Translations under genes and position numbers: made by a program | Assembly (NCBI GenBank): GCA_015067725.1 | Contig: SVLX01000030.1 | Location: 1-32,553, forward strand | Reading direction: 5' to 3' | DNA from: Oscillospiraceae bacterium | GTDB taxonomy: Bacteria > Bacillota > Clostridia > Oscillospirales > Oscillospiraceae | Length of the DNA: 32,553 nucleotides | Notes under the pieces: generated by a model | Seen by the model: the letters and a program-made list of their open reading frames with translations, nothing else | Told to the model about the DNA's origin: nothing | The model's database searches: none | Shown here: positions 1 to 7,694 of the stretch, in pieces | Position numbering within the stretch: the stretch's first letter is position 1 | Layout of the letters: each line of letters starts with the position of its first letter

Positions 1-240
1 CCCCCCGGCGAATCCGCACCCCCCAAGCGCGTCAGGGATGCCGCGCGCTACAGGGTTGCGGTGTGCGATTATTGGCAGTCCCCGGTTGCTCAATACAGAA
101 CGGTCAAGGCAGTTCCCTGCGAATTACAGGGCAGGTTGTGCGTTTTGACTGGCACCCCCTTGCGGAAGTACCGAGGCAGTCATGACCTCTCTGCACGAAG
201 CGAAGCCTTTCCGCAACCGCCACTTCCCGCCGATTTTGGC
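1..240. other. Unassigned non-coding GC-rich stretch at window edge
   Basis: No convincing gene is seen here. Short open frames exist on the plus strand but have no ribosome site and no recognisable protein. The stretch holds several short inverted repeats, for example CCCTG/CAGGG around 116-132 and GCGCG/CGCGC around 27-47, so it could be folded RNA or a dispersed intergenic repeat. It lies beyond the terminator of the minus-strand regulator gene. I looked for tmRNA, RNase P and SRP RNA signatures and did not recognise any. Confidence 0.3.
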
Positions 241-276
241 AAAAAAATTGCCACGTCTCCAACTTAGACGTGGCAA
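241..276 (-). terminator. Intrinsic terminator of the XRE regulator gene
   Basis: A perfect 11-bp stem (TTGCCACGTCT at 248-258 and AGACGTGGCAA at 266-276) with a 7-nt loop is followed on the minus strand by seven T residues (241-247). It starts ten bases past the stop codon of the regulator gene. Flanking bases (GCCGATTTTG and CAAAATCGGC) extend the symmetry. Confidence 0.85.
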
Positions 277-285
277 AATCGGCTT

Positions 286-636
286 TTACAGGCAGTCTTC
301 CCGTTTGTTCCGCCGAAGCGTATCCTTCAGGCTGACCACCATATCCGCAATAATCTTCATTTCTGTCCGGTCACAATCGGACACCAGTTCCGTCAGCCAG
401 TTCATCATCGCCGGACGGCCGGATTCCACATCTCTGCACAGCAAGTCGTCCGCAGAGCAGCCCAGATGATTGACGATTGCAATAAATACCTCCATACTGG
501 GAACGCTTCTTCCCGATTCCAAATGGCTCATATGTGCGTTTCCAATACCTACCAGCTCTGCCAATTTCTCCTGAGTAATCCCCTTTTCCATACGAGCCTT
601 TTTGATGCATGCTCCCATCGCAGGATAATCAACCAT
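286..636 (-). CDS. XRE-family helix-turn-helix transcriptional regulator
   Basis: A 116-residue protein with a Cro/C1-type helix-turn-helix over about residues 9-65. The pattern IKKARMEKGITQEKLAEL followed by GIGNAHMSHLESGRSVPS is typical of the family, with the recognition helix around residues 31-41. The C-terminal half (about 70-116) is helical and unassigned. It is transcribed divergently from a SLOG-like gene, and the 118-bp gap holds a 13-bp inverted repeat, the kind of site such regulators bind. Autoregulation and control of the neighbour are inferred. The start is taken at 636; an internal ATG at residue 7 is an alternative because the ribosome site (GGGTGGGG) is poor. I could not identify a good minus-strand promoter. 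Confidence 0.9.
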   Translation of the reverse strand: MVDYPAMGACIKKARMEKGITQEKLAELVGIGNAHMSHLESGRSVPSMEVFIAIVNHLGCSADDLLCRDVESGRPAMMNWLTELVSDCDRTEMKIIADMVVSLKDTLRRNKREDCL

Positions 637-650
637 ACCGTTTCCCCACC

Positions 651-690
651 CACATTTGTATTTCTAATATGTATTGTAAATACAAATGTG
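651..690. promoter_or_regulatory. Inverted-repeat operator between the XRE and SLOG-like genes
   Basis: CACATTTGTATTT (651-663) and AAATACAAATGTG (678-690) are perfect 13-bp inverted repeats around a 14-nt centre. A smaller repeat, GTATT-GTA-AATAC, sits inside (671-683). The right arm overlaps the -35 element and spacer of the plus-strand promoter, so a bound dimer should block transcription. The adjacent XRE protein is the obvious candidate ligand; this is inference. Confidence 0.7.
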
Positions 691-702
691 CCGTGATATA
701 AT
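674..702 (+). promoter_or_regulatory. Sigma-A type promoter of the SLOG-like gene
   Basis: TTGTAA (674-679) and a consensus TATAAT (697-702) are 17 nt apart. The expected start near 709 leaves a leader of about 45 nt before the ATG at 755, and places the operator over the -35 element. Confidence 0.75.
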
Positions 703-754
703 CACCCCAAAACACACCTGTGTTTTGGAAACACTTTTTAAGGAGTATTATGCG

Positions 755-1210
755 ATGAAAACCTGTTTCTTATTCGGCCACCGCAATGCGCCCCTGGATT
801 TAACCCCGAAAATCGAGCAGGCCATGGAAGACCAGATTCTTCAGCATGGCATAACGCAGTTTATCGTCGGGCAGTACGGCAATTTTGACCGCATGGCCAT
901 TGCCGCCGGACGAAACATCAAGTCCCGCTACCCGGAAATCGTCCTGCTCCTGCTGATTCCCTATCACCCCGCCGAAAGGCCGCCGGAGCTGCCCCGGGGA
1001 TTTGATGCGGTCTTCTACCCGCCAGATATGGAGTTCGTCCCCAAGCGGCTGGCAATTGTCAAGGCGAATCAATACATGGTCGCCACAGCCGAGTCCATAA
1101 TCTGTTACGTCAATCACCCCGGCAACACCAGAAACCTGCTGACTCTGGCGCAACGCCGGGTCAGGAAAAGCGGGATGCCCCTGCAAAATCTCGCCCCTCC
1201 AATGCCATAG
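755..1210 (+). CDS. SLOG-superfamily (DUF1273-like) putative nucleotide-binding protein
   Basis: A 151-residue cytoplasmic protein beginning with a beta strand and the motif FLFGHRNAP (residues 5-13), the signature of SLOG/Rossmann-type proteins that bind nucleotides or nucleotide-derived ligands. A second typical element, IVGQYGNFDRMA, follows the first helix. No catalytic residues are identifiable, so whether it senses or processes a ligand is unknown. The start at 755 is preferred because AAGGAG (740-745) lies 9 nt upstream and the promoter -10 (697-702) excludes the in-frame ATG at 686. It diverges from an XRE regulator and ends before a strong terminator, so it is a single-gene unit. The C-terminus (about 135-151) is unlike the usual hydrophobic ending of relatives I know. 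Confidence 0.75.
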   Translation: MKTCFLFGHRNAPLDLTPKIEQAMEDQILQHGITQFIVGQYGNFDRMAIAAGRNIKSRYPEIVLLLLIPYHPAERPPELPRGFDAVFYPPDMEFVPKRLAIVKANQYMVATAESIICYVNHPGNTRNLLTLAQRRVRKSGMPLQNLAPPMP

Positions 1211-1236
1211 GTTGCTCCAGTCTCTCCACATAAGTC

Positions 1237-1272
1237 AACGCCCGCTGAAGAACTGACTTCAGCGGGCGTTTT
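1237..1272 (+). terminator. Intrinsic terminator of the SLOG-like gene
   Basis: A perfect 14-bp stem (AACGCCCGCTGAAG at 1237-1250 and its complement at 1257-1270) with a 6-nt loop AACTGA is followed by T residues. It lies between convergent genes; on the minus strand it has no T tract, so it mainly serves the plus strand. Confidence 0.85.
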
Positions 1273-1294
1273 GCGCTTTTTTATCTATCCGGAT

Positions 1295-1690
1295 TCAGGG
1301 CGATTCCACAGCTTCCCACCCGGCATAGAGGGTCACAGACTCCTGAACCGTGTCCACCTCCACGACCCACGGCAGGTCACAGGCGGGGTCACGATACCAG
1401 CCGGTGAAGGTATATCCCTCTCTGGTGGGCGGTTCGGGCAATTCCAGCTTCTCGCCGTACATCTGATTCTGCGCCGGGACATCGGTGCCACCCCGGGAGT
1501 CAAAGGTGATGGTGAAGCCGGGATTCCGCAATTCCAAAGCCAGAATCACAAGGATGACCACCAAACAGGCGATAATAATCCGGTCCAGGGTTTTGACGGA
1601 AATCTTGACGTGCTTGTACAGTCCACGGAATTCTCTCTGTTTGGGCTGTTCTGTCTCCGGGGTCTGTTGCTCCATTCTGGGCTCGTCCAT
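1295..1690 (-). CDS. Single-pass membrane protein with one InlB B-repeat, coupled to mglC
   Basis: A 131-residue protein: a charged, Gln/Glu-rich cytoplasmic N-terminus (1-36), one transmembrane helix (about 37-53, IIIACLVVILVILALEL) and an extracytoplasmic part made of a single InlB B-repeat/Flg_new module (about 58-127), with the hallmark YTFTGWYRDPACDLPW and a closing LYAGW. Its ATG overlaps the mglC stop (TAATG), so it is translationally coupled and belongs to the Mgl operon as its last gene. InlB-type repeats are usually found in tandem in surface adhesins; a lone copy on a membrane stalk next to a sugar importer is unusual. A role in assembling, anchoring or stabilising the transporter, or in contacting the wall, can be guessed but not shown. 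Confidence 0.85.
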   Translation of the reverse strand: MDEPRMEQQTPETEQPKQREFRGLYKHVKISVKTLDRIIIACLVVILVILALELRNPGFTITFDSRGGTDVPAQNQMYGEKLELPEPPTREGYTFTGWYRDPACDLPWVVEVDTVQESVTLYAGWEAVESP

Positions 1691-2772
1691 TACTTCTTCA
1701 CCAGATACTTCCGCATATCCAGAGCGCAGGCGCAGAGAATGATTGCACCCTTGATGATGTACATGGAGGAAGACTCCACACCCAGCATGGTCAGGGCAAC
1801 GAAGATGATTCTCAGCACGAAGACACCCAAAATAATGCCGCTGATTTTACCTGTACCACCGACGAAGGAGACGCCACCGATAACGCAGGCGGCGATGGCA
1901 TCACATTCGGCATTCAGTCCGGTATTGGCCGCCACAGAACCACTGCGGACACCCTCAATAAAGCCGGAGTAACCATACATGGCACCGGCCAGCGTGTGAA
2001 CCAGAACCGTGGTCCAGAATACGTTGACACCGGAGACCTTGGCCGCCTCCGCATTGGAACCCACGGCGAACATATTCTTGCCGAAAGTGGTCTTGTTCCA
2101 GACGAACCAGATGATGGCGGTCAGAATCACCGCATAGAGCACATACCAGGGAATGGCCACACCGCCCAGACGGAACATGGTGCCACCGACAAAATTCTTA
2201 TACTGCTCGCTGAGGCCGGAGATGGGCTGACCGTTGTTGCCATTGAGGGCAAAGAACCAGAGGATAATGCCATAAGTAATGAGCTGCGTGGACAGGGTGA
2301 CGATGAATGGATGCAGGCTGAATTTGGCCACGAAGAAACCATTGACCAGACCAATGATTGCGCCAATGGCAATGACGATCAGCATGGTCACCAGAATCCA
2401 GCCGACACTCACTTTGGGCAGGAAGGTCAGCATCTTGTTGGCAAAGTCGGCTTTCTGCAGGAAGACACCGGCCACTGCCGCTGTCAGACCGGCAATACGT
2501 CCGGCAGACAGGTCCGTACCGGTCAGGACGATACAGCCGGCAATACCCAAAGCCATGGGCAGGTATGCCGCCACCTGGGTCAAAAGATTACCCAGAGAAC
2601 CCAGAGTCAGGAAGGTCTCCTTCTGGGTGGCGGTGTAAATCACAAAGATTGCCATAAGGATATACAGGGCGTTGTTCAGAATGCCGTCCACCCAGAATCG
2701 TCTTTTGTCCTTCTTGTCCTTCAGACGGTATTCCTCAGCAGTGCGGCGGATTGTGGTTACGGGATTAGCCAT
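1690..2772 (-). CDS. mglC: Galactose/methyl-galactoside ABC transporter permease MglC
   Basis: A 360-residue inner-membrane permease of the BPD_transp_2 (RbsC/MglC/XylH) family, with many hydrophobic helices and family motifs such as GTDLSAGRIAGLTAAVAGV and GNNGQPISGLSEQYKNF. It should form the homodimeric channel of the importer with MglA and MglB. An AAGGAGG ribosome site lies just upstream and overlaps the mglA stop codon region; the gap to mglA is 14 nt. The C-terminus ends in KK and overlaps the next gene by one base. The N-terminal 30 residues are charged, as in Mgl-type permeases of Firmicutes, which are longer than RbsC. Assignment to galactose rather than another hexose rests on the overall resemblance and the partner MglB. 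Confidence 0.92.
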   Translation of the reverse strand: MANPVTTIRRTAEEYRLKDKKDKRRFWVDGILNNALYILMAIFVIYTATQKETFLTLGSLGNLLTQVAAYLPMALGIAGCIVLTGTDLSAGRIAGLTAAVAGVFLQKADFANKMLTFLPKVSVGWILVTMLIVIAIGAIIGLVNGFFVAKFSLHPFIVTLSTQLITYGIILWFFALNGNNGQPISGLSEQYKNFVGGTMFRLGGVAIPWYVLYAVILTAIIWFVWNKTTFGKNMFAVGSNAEAAKVSGVNVFWTTVLVHTLAGAMYGYSGFIEGVRSGSVAANTGLNAECDAIAACVIGGVSFVGGTGKISGIILGVFVLRIIFVALTMLGVESSSMYIIKGAIILCACALDMRKYLVKK

Positions 2773-2786
2773 TGCAGTGTACCTCC

Positions 2787-4286
2787 TTAAACATATTTTG
2801 CGGCCAGGGTCATAATGGCCTCCTGAGTGGTGTTTCGGGCATCGACCTCACCGGCAACCCGACCGCCGGACATGACCACAATCCGGTCACACACACCCAA
2901 AAGCTCCGGCATTTCCGAGGAAACCATCAGAACGGTCTTCCCCTTGTTGGCCAGATTCAAAATGAGCTGGTAAATCTCGTATTTTGCGCCCACGTCAATA
3001 CCACGGGTGGGCTCGTCCAGAAGCATGACCTCCGGGTCAGTCAGAAGCCAGCGGCCAATGATCACCTTCTGCTGGTTGCCGCCGGACAGGGCGCGGATTT
3101 TCGTCTCCTGGGTAGGGGTTTTGGTGCGCATGGCATCGATATAATGCTGGGTATCTGCCTTCTGGGACTTCTTGCTCAGGTAAATGCCCAGTCGCTTATG
3201 CCGCTTCAAACTGGAGATCACCGTATTCTCCCGGATGTTCAGCACCCCGAAGATGCCCGTTGCCCGCCGCTCCTCCGTCAGGAGGGCGAAGCCATTTTTG
3301 ATGGATTCCCGGGCATTGCGGTTCAGGCAGGGTTTGCCCGCCAGCATAATTTTGCCCGATTTCCGGGTGCGAATGCCGAAGATACTCTCCAGTGTCTCGG
3401 TTCTGCCGCTGCTGTCAAGTCCGGCCAGTCCCACGATTTCACCCCGTCTTGCCTCAAAACCCACATCCCGGAGCTGGTTATAAGTTCCGGTGATGCCCTC
3501 AACCTTCAGGAAAACCTCGCCGGGGATATTGGTCTTGGGCGGGAACTGGTTGGTCAGCTCACGACCCACCATGAGCCGGATAATGTCATTCATCTCCAGA
3601 TTTCCGGTGGGCTCTGTCGCCACCCACTGACCGTCACGCATAATGGTGATGTAGTCGGAGATGCGCTTGATTTCTGCCATTTTGTGGGAGATATAGATGA
3701 TACCCACGCCCCTGCCGCGGAGCATATTGATGATTCTGAACAGGTGTTCCACTTCTTCCTCAGTCAGAGAAGATGTGGGCTCATCGAAGACAATCACCTT
3801 GGAATGGTACGAAACCGCCTTGGCAATCTCCACCATCTGCCGCTGAGAGACGGACATGGTGCTCATGATCCGGTGGGGGTCCACCTTAATGCCCAGTTCC
3901 TCAAAAATGGCCATGGTGTCTTTGACCATTTTCCGCTCGTTGACGGCAATACCGGCAATGGTAGGATAGCGCCCCAGCCAAATATTGTCCATGACGCTCC
4001 GTTTCAGCGCCTGATTCAGCTCCTGATGCACCATGGCCACGCCGCAATCCAGTGCCTCCCGGCTGTTTTTGAAGCTGACCTCCCGGCCGTCGAGAATAAT
4101 CCTGCCGCTGTCCTTGGTGTAAATGCCGAACAGGCACTTCATCAGTGTGGATTTACCGGCACCATTTTCTCCCATGAGGGCATGAACTGTGCCACGTCTC
4201 AACTCCAGAGAGACTTTGTCCAGTGCCTTGACCCCGGGGAAGGTCTTGGTAATTTCCTGCATTTGCAGAAGAATATCCTGCTCCAT
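2787..4286 (-). CDS. mglA: Galactose/methyl-galactoside ABC transporter ATP-binding protein MglA
   Basis: A 499-residue tandem-ATPase subunit of the sugar importer family. The first domain has Walker [10 protein letters not shown] (39-47), a signature region [12 protein letters not shown] and Walker [12 protein letters not shown]. The second has a degenerate Walker A region ([14 protein letters not shown]), signature LSGGNQQK (from 400) and Walker [13 protein letters not shown]; this asymmetry is normal for MglA/RbsA/XylG. I place the start at 4286 because GGGAGG (4295-4300) is 8 nt upstream; an in-frame ATG at 4331 would add 15 residues but has no ribosome site. A 158-nt gap with two hairpins separates it from mglB, while mglC follows after 14 nt. 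Confidence 0.95.
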   Translation of the reverse strand: MEQDILLQMQEITKTFPGVKALDKVSLELRRGTVHALMGENGAGKSTLMKCLFGIYTKDSGRIILDGREVSFKNSREALDCGVAMVHQELNQALKRSVMDNIWLGRYPTIAGIAVNERKMVKDTMAIFEELGIKVDPHRIMSTMSVSQRQMVEIAKAVSYHSKVIVFDEPTSSLTEEEVEHLFRIINMLRGRGVGIIYISHKMAEIKRISDYITIMRDGQWVATEPTGNLEMNDIIRLMVGRELTNQFPPKTNIPGEVFLKVEGITGTYNQLRDVGFEARRGEIVGLAGLDSSGRTETLESIFGIRTRKSGKIMLAGKPCLNRNARESIKNGFALLTEERRATGIFGVLNIRENTVISSLKRHKRLGIYLSKKSQKADTQHYIDAMRTKTPTQETKIRALSGGNQQKVIIGRWLLTDPEVMLLDEPTRGIDVGAKYEIYQLILNLANKGKTVLMVSSEMPELLGVCDRIVVMSGGRVAGEVDARNTTQEAIMTLAAKYV

Positions 4287-4323
4287 TTTCCATTCCTCCC
4301 TTACTTGATTATTTGTTGTCATA

Positions 4324-4380
4324 CCTGACACCGTGAGGTGGGTAACGTTTCCAAAACGGCATCCACCTCACCCTGTCAGG
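4324..4380 (-). repeat. Long imperfect hairpin between mglB and mglA with an operator-like loop
   Basis: Two 18-nt arms (4324-4341 and 4363-4380) pair except for a 2x2 mismatch. The apex contains TTGGAAACGTTACCCA on the minus strand (4339-4354), which differs at two defined positions from the cre consensus and shares TTGGAAACG with the operator upstream of mglB. It may stabilise the upstream mglB message, act as a second operator, or both. Confidence 0.5.
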
Positions 4381-4423
4381 AAAAAGAACACAGGGGCAGC
4401 TGCCGCCGGAACGACAGCTGCCC
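4381..4423 (-). terminator. Hairpin after mglB, probable leaky terminator or processing site
   Basis: GGGCAGCTGCCG (4394-4405) and CGACAGCTGCCC (4412-4423) form a 12-bp stem with one wobble pair and a 6-nt loop. On the minus strand a TTCTTTTT tract begins about 5 nt after the stem, so termination is likely partial. Such an element would give more binding protein MglB than transporter, as is common in sugar importer operons. Confidence 0.5.
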
Positions 4424-4444
4424 GGAAATGATGAAACTTATTGC

Positions 4445-5548
4445 TTATTCGCCGGTATAGGGGGCGTAAGCAACGAACAGCTTGCTCTCGCTGTCGGCGG
4501 CGATGGAGAAGCGCTCATCAGACAGACCGGCCAGAGCGGCCACGGGGGTAGCACCCTCCAGAATGGCCTTGGCGGTCAGAGAGATGGCAACAGCCATGCC
4601 CTGAGCATCCTGCTTGACGGTACCGGTCATGGCACCCTCTGCAATCAGGCTCTTGGCATTGTCGGTAGCATCAACACCGAAGACGGGGACAACGTGAGCA
4701 CCGGGGACATTGTAGCCCTTCTCCTGCAGAGAAGCCACAACACCTTCGGCCATGCCGTCATTGTTGCAGATGACCAGCTCGATCAGGTTGCCATTGGTCT
4801 CGTTGTAGGAGACGAAGTTGGTGTCCATGTACTCCTTGGCGGCAGCAGCGGACCAGTTACCGGCCTGGTCGACCTGATACTTGTCGGCGTTGCTGGGGTC
4901 GAAGTAGACCAGAGCGGGCTTGCCGGCGGCGGTCAGAACGGCATTGGCATCCTCAACACCATACTGGGTGCGGTAGATGGCCTCAACATTGGCCTCGTCG
5001 CCCTTCATCATGGCATAGGTAATCAGACCATCGCCGTTGAAGTCGATGGCATCGTAGTTGGCCAGAACGTACTCGCCGATCATGTTGCCCTGCATATGGC
5101 CGGCTTCGGGGGCATCGGTGCCGATGAAGCAAGCGGTGGGATGGTTCTGCAGGACGGGCAGGTCGGAGCCGTCAGTGCCGATGGCACGGTTAAAGAACAG
5201 GACGGGGGTGTCACCGGCGGCCTCCAGAATGTCCTCAGCGGTGTCAGCGGCACCGGAGGTCACCTGATTGACGACCAGCAGATCGGTACCACCGGCGATG
5301 GCGGTCTTGATCTGGTCCAGCTGAGTGGACTGGTTGTTGGTGGCGTACAGGTTGTCATAGGCGATACCCAGGTTTTCCAGCTCGGTGTTCAGGGCGTCAC
5401 GGACGGAGCCAAGGAACACGTCACTCTCATCATACCAGAAGACGGAGATCTTGGTATCGGATTCGCCGGAGCCGCCATTGCCTTCGGTGCAGGCGACCAT
5501 GCCCAGGAGCATCAGCACAGCCAGGGCGATTGCAAGGATCTTTTTCAT
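4445..5548 (-). CDS. mglB: Galactose/glucose-binding lipoprotein MglB
   Basis: A 367-residue extracytoplasmic substrate-binding lipoprotein of the periplasmic-binding protein 4 class. A signal peptide (1-19) ends in a lipobox, GMVAC, with lipidated Cys20. The mature part has the two-lobe pattern, a Gly/Ser-rich linker (21-30), and a calcium-binding loop DFNGDGLITY (169-178) equivalent to the one in E. coli galactose-binding protein. The family motif FGVDATDNAKSLI lies near the C-terminus. The start at 5548 has an AGGAGG site (5558-5563) 9 nt upstream; an upstream in-frame ATG would spoil the signal peptide. It is the first gene of the operon and has its own promoter and a cre-like operator. 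Galactose/glucose specificity is inferred from the family. Confidence 0.93.
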   Translation of the reverse strand: MKKILAIALAVLMLLGMVACTEGNGGSGESDTKISVFWYDESDVFLGSVRDALNTELENLGIAYDNLYATNNQSTQLDQIKTAIAGGTDLLVVNQVTSGAADTAEDILEAAGDTPVLFFNRAIGTDGSDLPVLQNHPTACFIGTDAPEAGHMQGNMIGEYVLANYDAIDFNGDGLITYAMMKGDEANVEAIYRTQYGVEDANAVLTAAGKPALVYFDPSNADKYQVDQAGNWSAAAAKEYMDTNFVSYNETNGNLIELVICNNDGMAEGVVASLQEKGYNVPGAHVVPVFGVDATDNAKSLIAEGAMTGTVKQDAQGMAVAISLTAKAILEGATPVAALAGLSDERFSIAADSESKLFVAYAPYTGE

Positions 5549-5658
5549 TTTGAGTTTCCTCCTAAAAAATAATATGCTCAAACGGCCGGGTAGCCGCAAA
5601 AGCCATAGTACGCGCCTGAGCAGGGTGCAGAATCACCCATACCCATTGCATCATCAAG

Positions 5659-5687
5659 ATTATACCTCTTTTTCCTGTAATTGTAAA
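5659..5687 (-). promoter_or_regulatory. Sigma-A type promoter of the mgl operon
   Basis: On the minus strand TTTACA (5687-5682) and TATAAT (5664-5659) are separated by 17 nt. The expected start near 5652 gives a leader of about 100 nt before mglB. Confidence 0.8.
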
Positions 5688-5740
5688 TAGGATTTCCGTT
5701 GTACCGGGGGACAGACTTAAATTTTTAGCGTTTTATACAA

Positions 5741-5756
5741 TTGTTATCGTTTCCAA
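5741..5756. promoter_or_regulatory. cre / LacI-family operator upstream of mglB
   Basis: The minus strand reads TTGGAAACGATAACAA, which fits every position of the CcpA cre consensus WTGNNARCGNWWWCAW. Flanking CAATTG hexamers (5738-5743 and 5754-5759) make it a longer palindrome. It lies about 54 nt upstream of the -35 element, so it could serve activation, looping to the second site near 4346, or repression of an unseen upstream promoter. A dedicated GalR-type repressor is equally possible. Confidence 0.65.
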
Positions 5757-5804
5757 TTGGGCAGGTTGACCAAGGCAATTCCCGTTTCGCCGCACCCCCG
5801 CAAA

Positions 5805-5836
5805 CAAGTGGCCTCCGGTTTCCCGGAAGCCACTTG
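5805..5836 (-). terminator. Stem-loop terminator downstream of thrS
   Basis: CAAGTGGCCTCCGG (5805-5818) and CCGGAAGCCACTTG (5823-5836) form a 14-bp stem with one wobble pair and a GAAA tetraloop on the minus strand. It starts ten bases past the thrS stop. The T tract is only TTTG, so efficiency may be modest. Confidence 0.7.
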
Positions 5837-5846
5837 AGGGATAATC

Positions 5847-7643
5847 TTATTCCACAGTCTTTGCCTTGGTGGCAATCTCCATCAGGCAACGGGCGAGGAA
5901 CTGATCGGGCGTCATGGCACCTAAATCAGAGCCGGTACGGGTGCGGACAGAGACCGTACCATTCTCCATATCCCGGTCGCCAACAACCAGCATATAGGGA
6001 ATCTTCTGCATCTGCGCCTCGCGGATCTTGTAGCCCAGCTTCTCGCTTCTCATGTCGCCCTCGGCACGGATACCGGCGGCCTTGAGCTGCTCCACCAGAT
6101 TCTTGGCATACTCATGGGCCCGGTCGGTGATGGGCATGACCTTCACCTGCGTGGGCATCATCCACAAGGGCAGAGCACCGGCATAGCGCTCAATCAGATA
6201 AGCCAGCGTACGCTCATAGCAACCCAGAGAAGTGCGGTGCAGGATATAGGGTCTTCTCTTCTGACCGTCGGTGTCGGTAAACTCCATACCAAACTGCTCT
6301 GCCAGAAGCTGATCCACCTGGATGGTGACAATGGTGTCTTCCTTGCCGAAGACATTCTTGTACTGGATGTCCAGCTTGGGGCCATAGAAAGCGGCCTCGT
6401 CAATGGCAACCTTATACTCCACGCCCAGATCGTCGAGAATCTTGCCCATGATGGTCTGGGCTTCATCCCACTGCTCGGGGGTGCCGATATACTTCTCGGT
6501 GTTGTTGGGGTCCCACTGAGAGAACTGGAAGGTGCAGTTTTCCAGCATACCCACCGTCTCCAACAGGTACTTGGCCAGCTCCAGACAGCCCTTGAATTCT
6601 TCCTCCAACTGCTCAGGACGGAGAATGATGTGGCCTTCGGAAATGGTGAACTGGCGGACACGAATCAGGCCGTGCATCTCGCCGGAGTCCTCATTGCGGA
6701 ACAAGGTGGAAGTCTCACCCAGACGCATGGGCAGGTCGCGGTAAGAGCGGGCACGATTCAGGAAGACCTGATACTGGAAGGGGCAGGTCATGGGACGCAG
6801 GGCGAAGCATTCCTTACCGTCGTCCTCCGGGTCACCCATGACGAACATACCATCACGGTAGTGATCCCAGTGGCCGGAAATCTTATACAGGTCGCTCTTG
6901 GCCATAAGGGGAGTCTTGGTCAGCACATAGCCCCGCTTCTGCTCCTCATCTTCGACCCAGCGCTGCAGGAGCTGAATGACTCTTGCGCCCTTGGGCAGCA
7001 GTACCGGCAGGCCCTGACCGATAACGTCAACGGTGGTGAAGAATTCCAGCTCACGGCCCAGCTTGTTGTGGTCCCGCTTCAATGCCTCAGCCTGACGGGT
7101 CAGGTATTCATCCAGTTCTTCCTTGCTGGGGAAGCCGATGCCATAGATTCTCTGGAGCATCTTCCGCTTGGAGTCGCCACGCCAGTAAGCGCCGCAGGAC
7201 TTGGTCAGCTTGAAGCCATTGTGCTTGACTCTGCCGGTGTGGTCCAGATGAGGACCGGCGCACAGGTCGGTGAAGTCGCCCTGGGTATAGAAGGAGATGA
7301 CCGCATCTTCGGGCAGGTCGGTGATCAGCTCCACCTTATAGGGCTCATTCTTCTCCTCGCAGTAGCGGAGGGCTTCTTCTCTGGGCTTCTCACTGCGCTC
7401 CAGACGAATCCGCTCCTTGCAGATTTTCTTCATTTCCCCTTCAATCTGGGTCAGATGCTCCGGGGTGAAGGCAAAGGGTGCGTCAAAGTCATAGTACCAG
7501 CCCTCGTCAATGGCGGGGCCAATGGCGAGCTGTACCTCGGGCCACAGACGCTTAACCGCCTGCGCCATAATGTGGGCGCTGGTGTGCCAGTAGGTTTTCC
7601 GGTATTCCGGATTTTCAAAGGTATACAGATTTTCTTCAGACAT
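5847..7643 (-). CDS. thrS: Threonyl-tRNA synthetase lacking the N-terminal TGS domain
   Basis: A 598-residue class II synthetase that charges tRNA-Thr. The editing (N2/SAD) domain is present, with HTSAH (20-24) and the later CAGPH motif that hold the editing site. The catalytic core shows motif 2 (FRNEDSGEMHGLIRVRQF) and the zinc ligands: Cys in RPMTCP, His in ISEGH and His in PYILHRTS. The anticodon-binding domain fills the C-terminal 100 residues, with a GYKIREAQMQKIPYMLVVGD signature. Typical bacterial enzymes are about 640 residues and begin with a ~60-residue TGS domain; this one starts directly before N2. The start is secure because AAAGGAGGAG lies upstream and is immediately preceded by the T-box terminator. 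Expression should rise when uncharged tRNA-Thr accumulates. Confidence 0.97.
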   Translation of the reverse strand: MSEENLYTFENPEYRKTYWHTSAHIMAQAVKRLWPEVQLAIGPAIDEGWYYDFDAPFAFTPEHLTQIEGEMKKICKERIRLERSEKPREEALRYCEEKNEPYKVELITDLPEDAVISFYTQGDFTDLCAGPHLDHTGRVKHNGFKLTKSCGAYWRGDSKRKMLQRIYGIGFPSKEELDEYLTRQAEALKRDHNKLGRELEFFTTVDVIGQGLPVLLPKGARVIQLLQRWVEDEEQKRGYVLTKTPLMAKSDLYKISGHWDHYRDGMFVMGDPEDDGKECFALRPMTCPFQYQVFLNRARSYRDLPMRLGETSTLFRNEDSGEMHGLIRVRQFTISEGHIILRPEQLEEEFKGCLELAKYLLETVGMLENCTFQFSQWDPNNTEKYIGTPEQWDEAQTIMGKILDDLGVEYKVAIDEAAFYGPKLDIQYKNVFGKEDTIVTIQVDQLLAEQFGMEFTDTDGQKRRPYILHRTSLGCYERTLAYLIERYAGALPLWMMPTQVKVMPITDRAHEYAKNLVEQLKAAGIRAEGDMRSEKLGYKIREAQMQKIPYMLVVGDRDMENGTVSVRTRTGSDLGAMTPDQFLARCLMEIATKAKTVE

Positions 7644-7694
7644 TGCAGTCTCCTCCTTTTTCCGCAGGTTTTTCCTCCGGTATTGGGGCAGGTA

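Noticed and set aside
2772..4328. A 518-codon plus-strand frame opposite mglA
   Set aside because: It is a codon-bias shadow: the minus strand has an unmistakable ABC ATPase with ribosome site and operon context.
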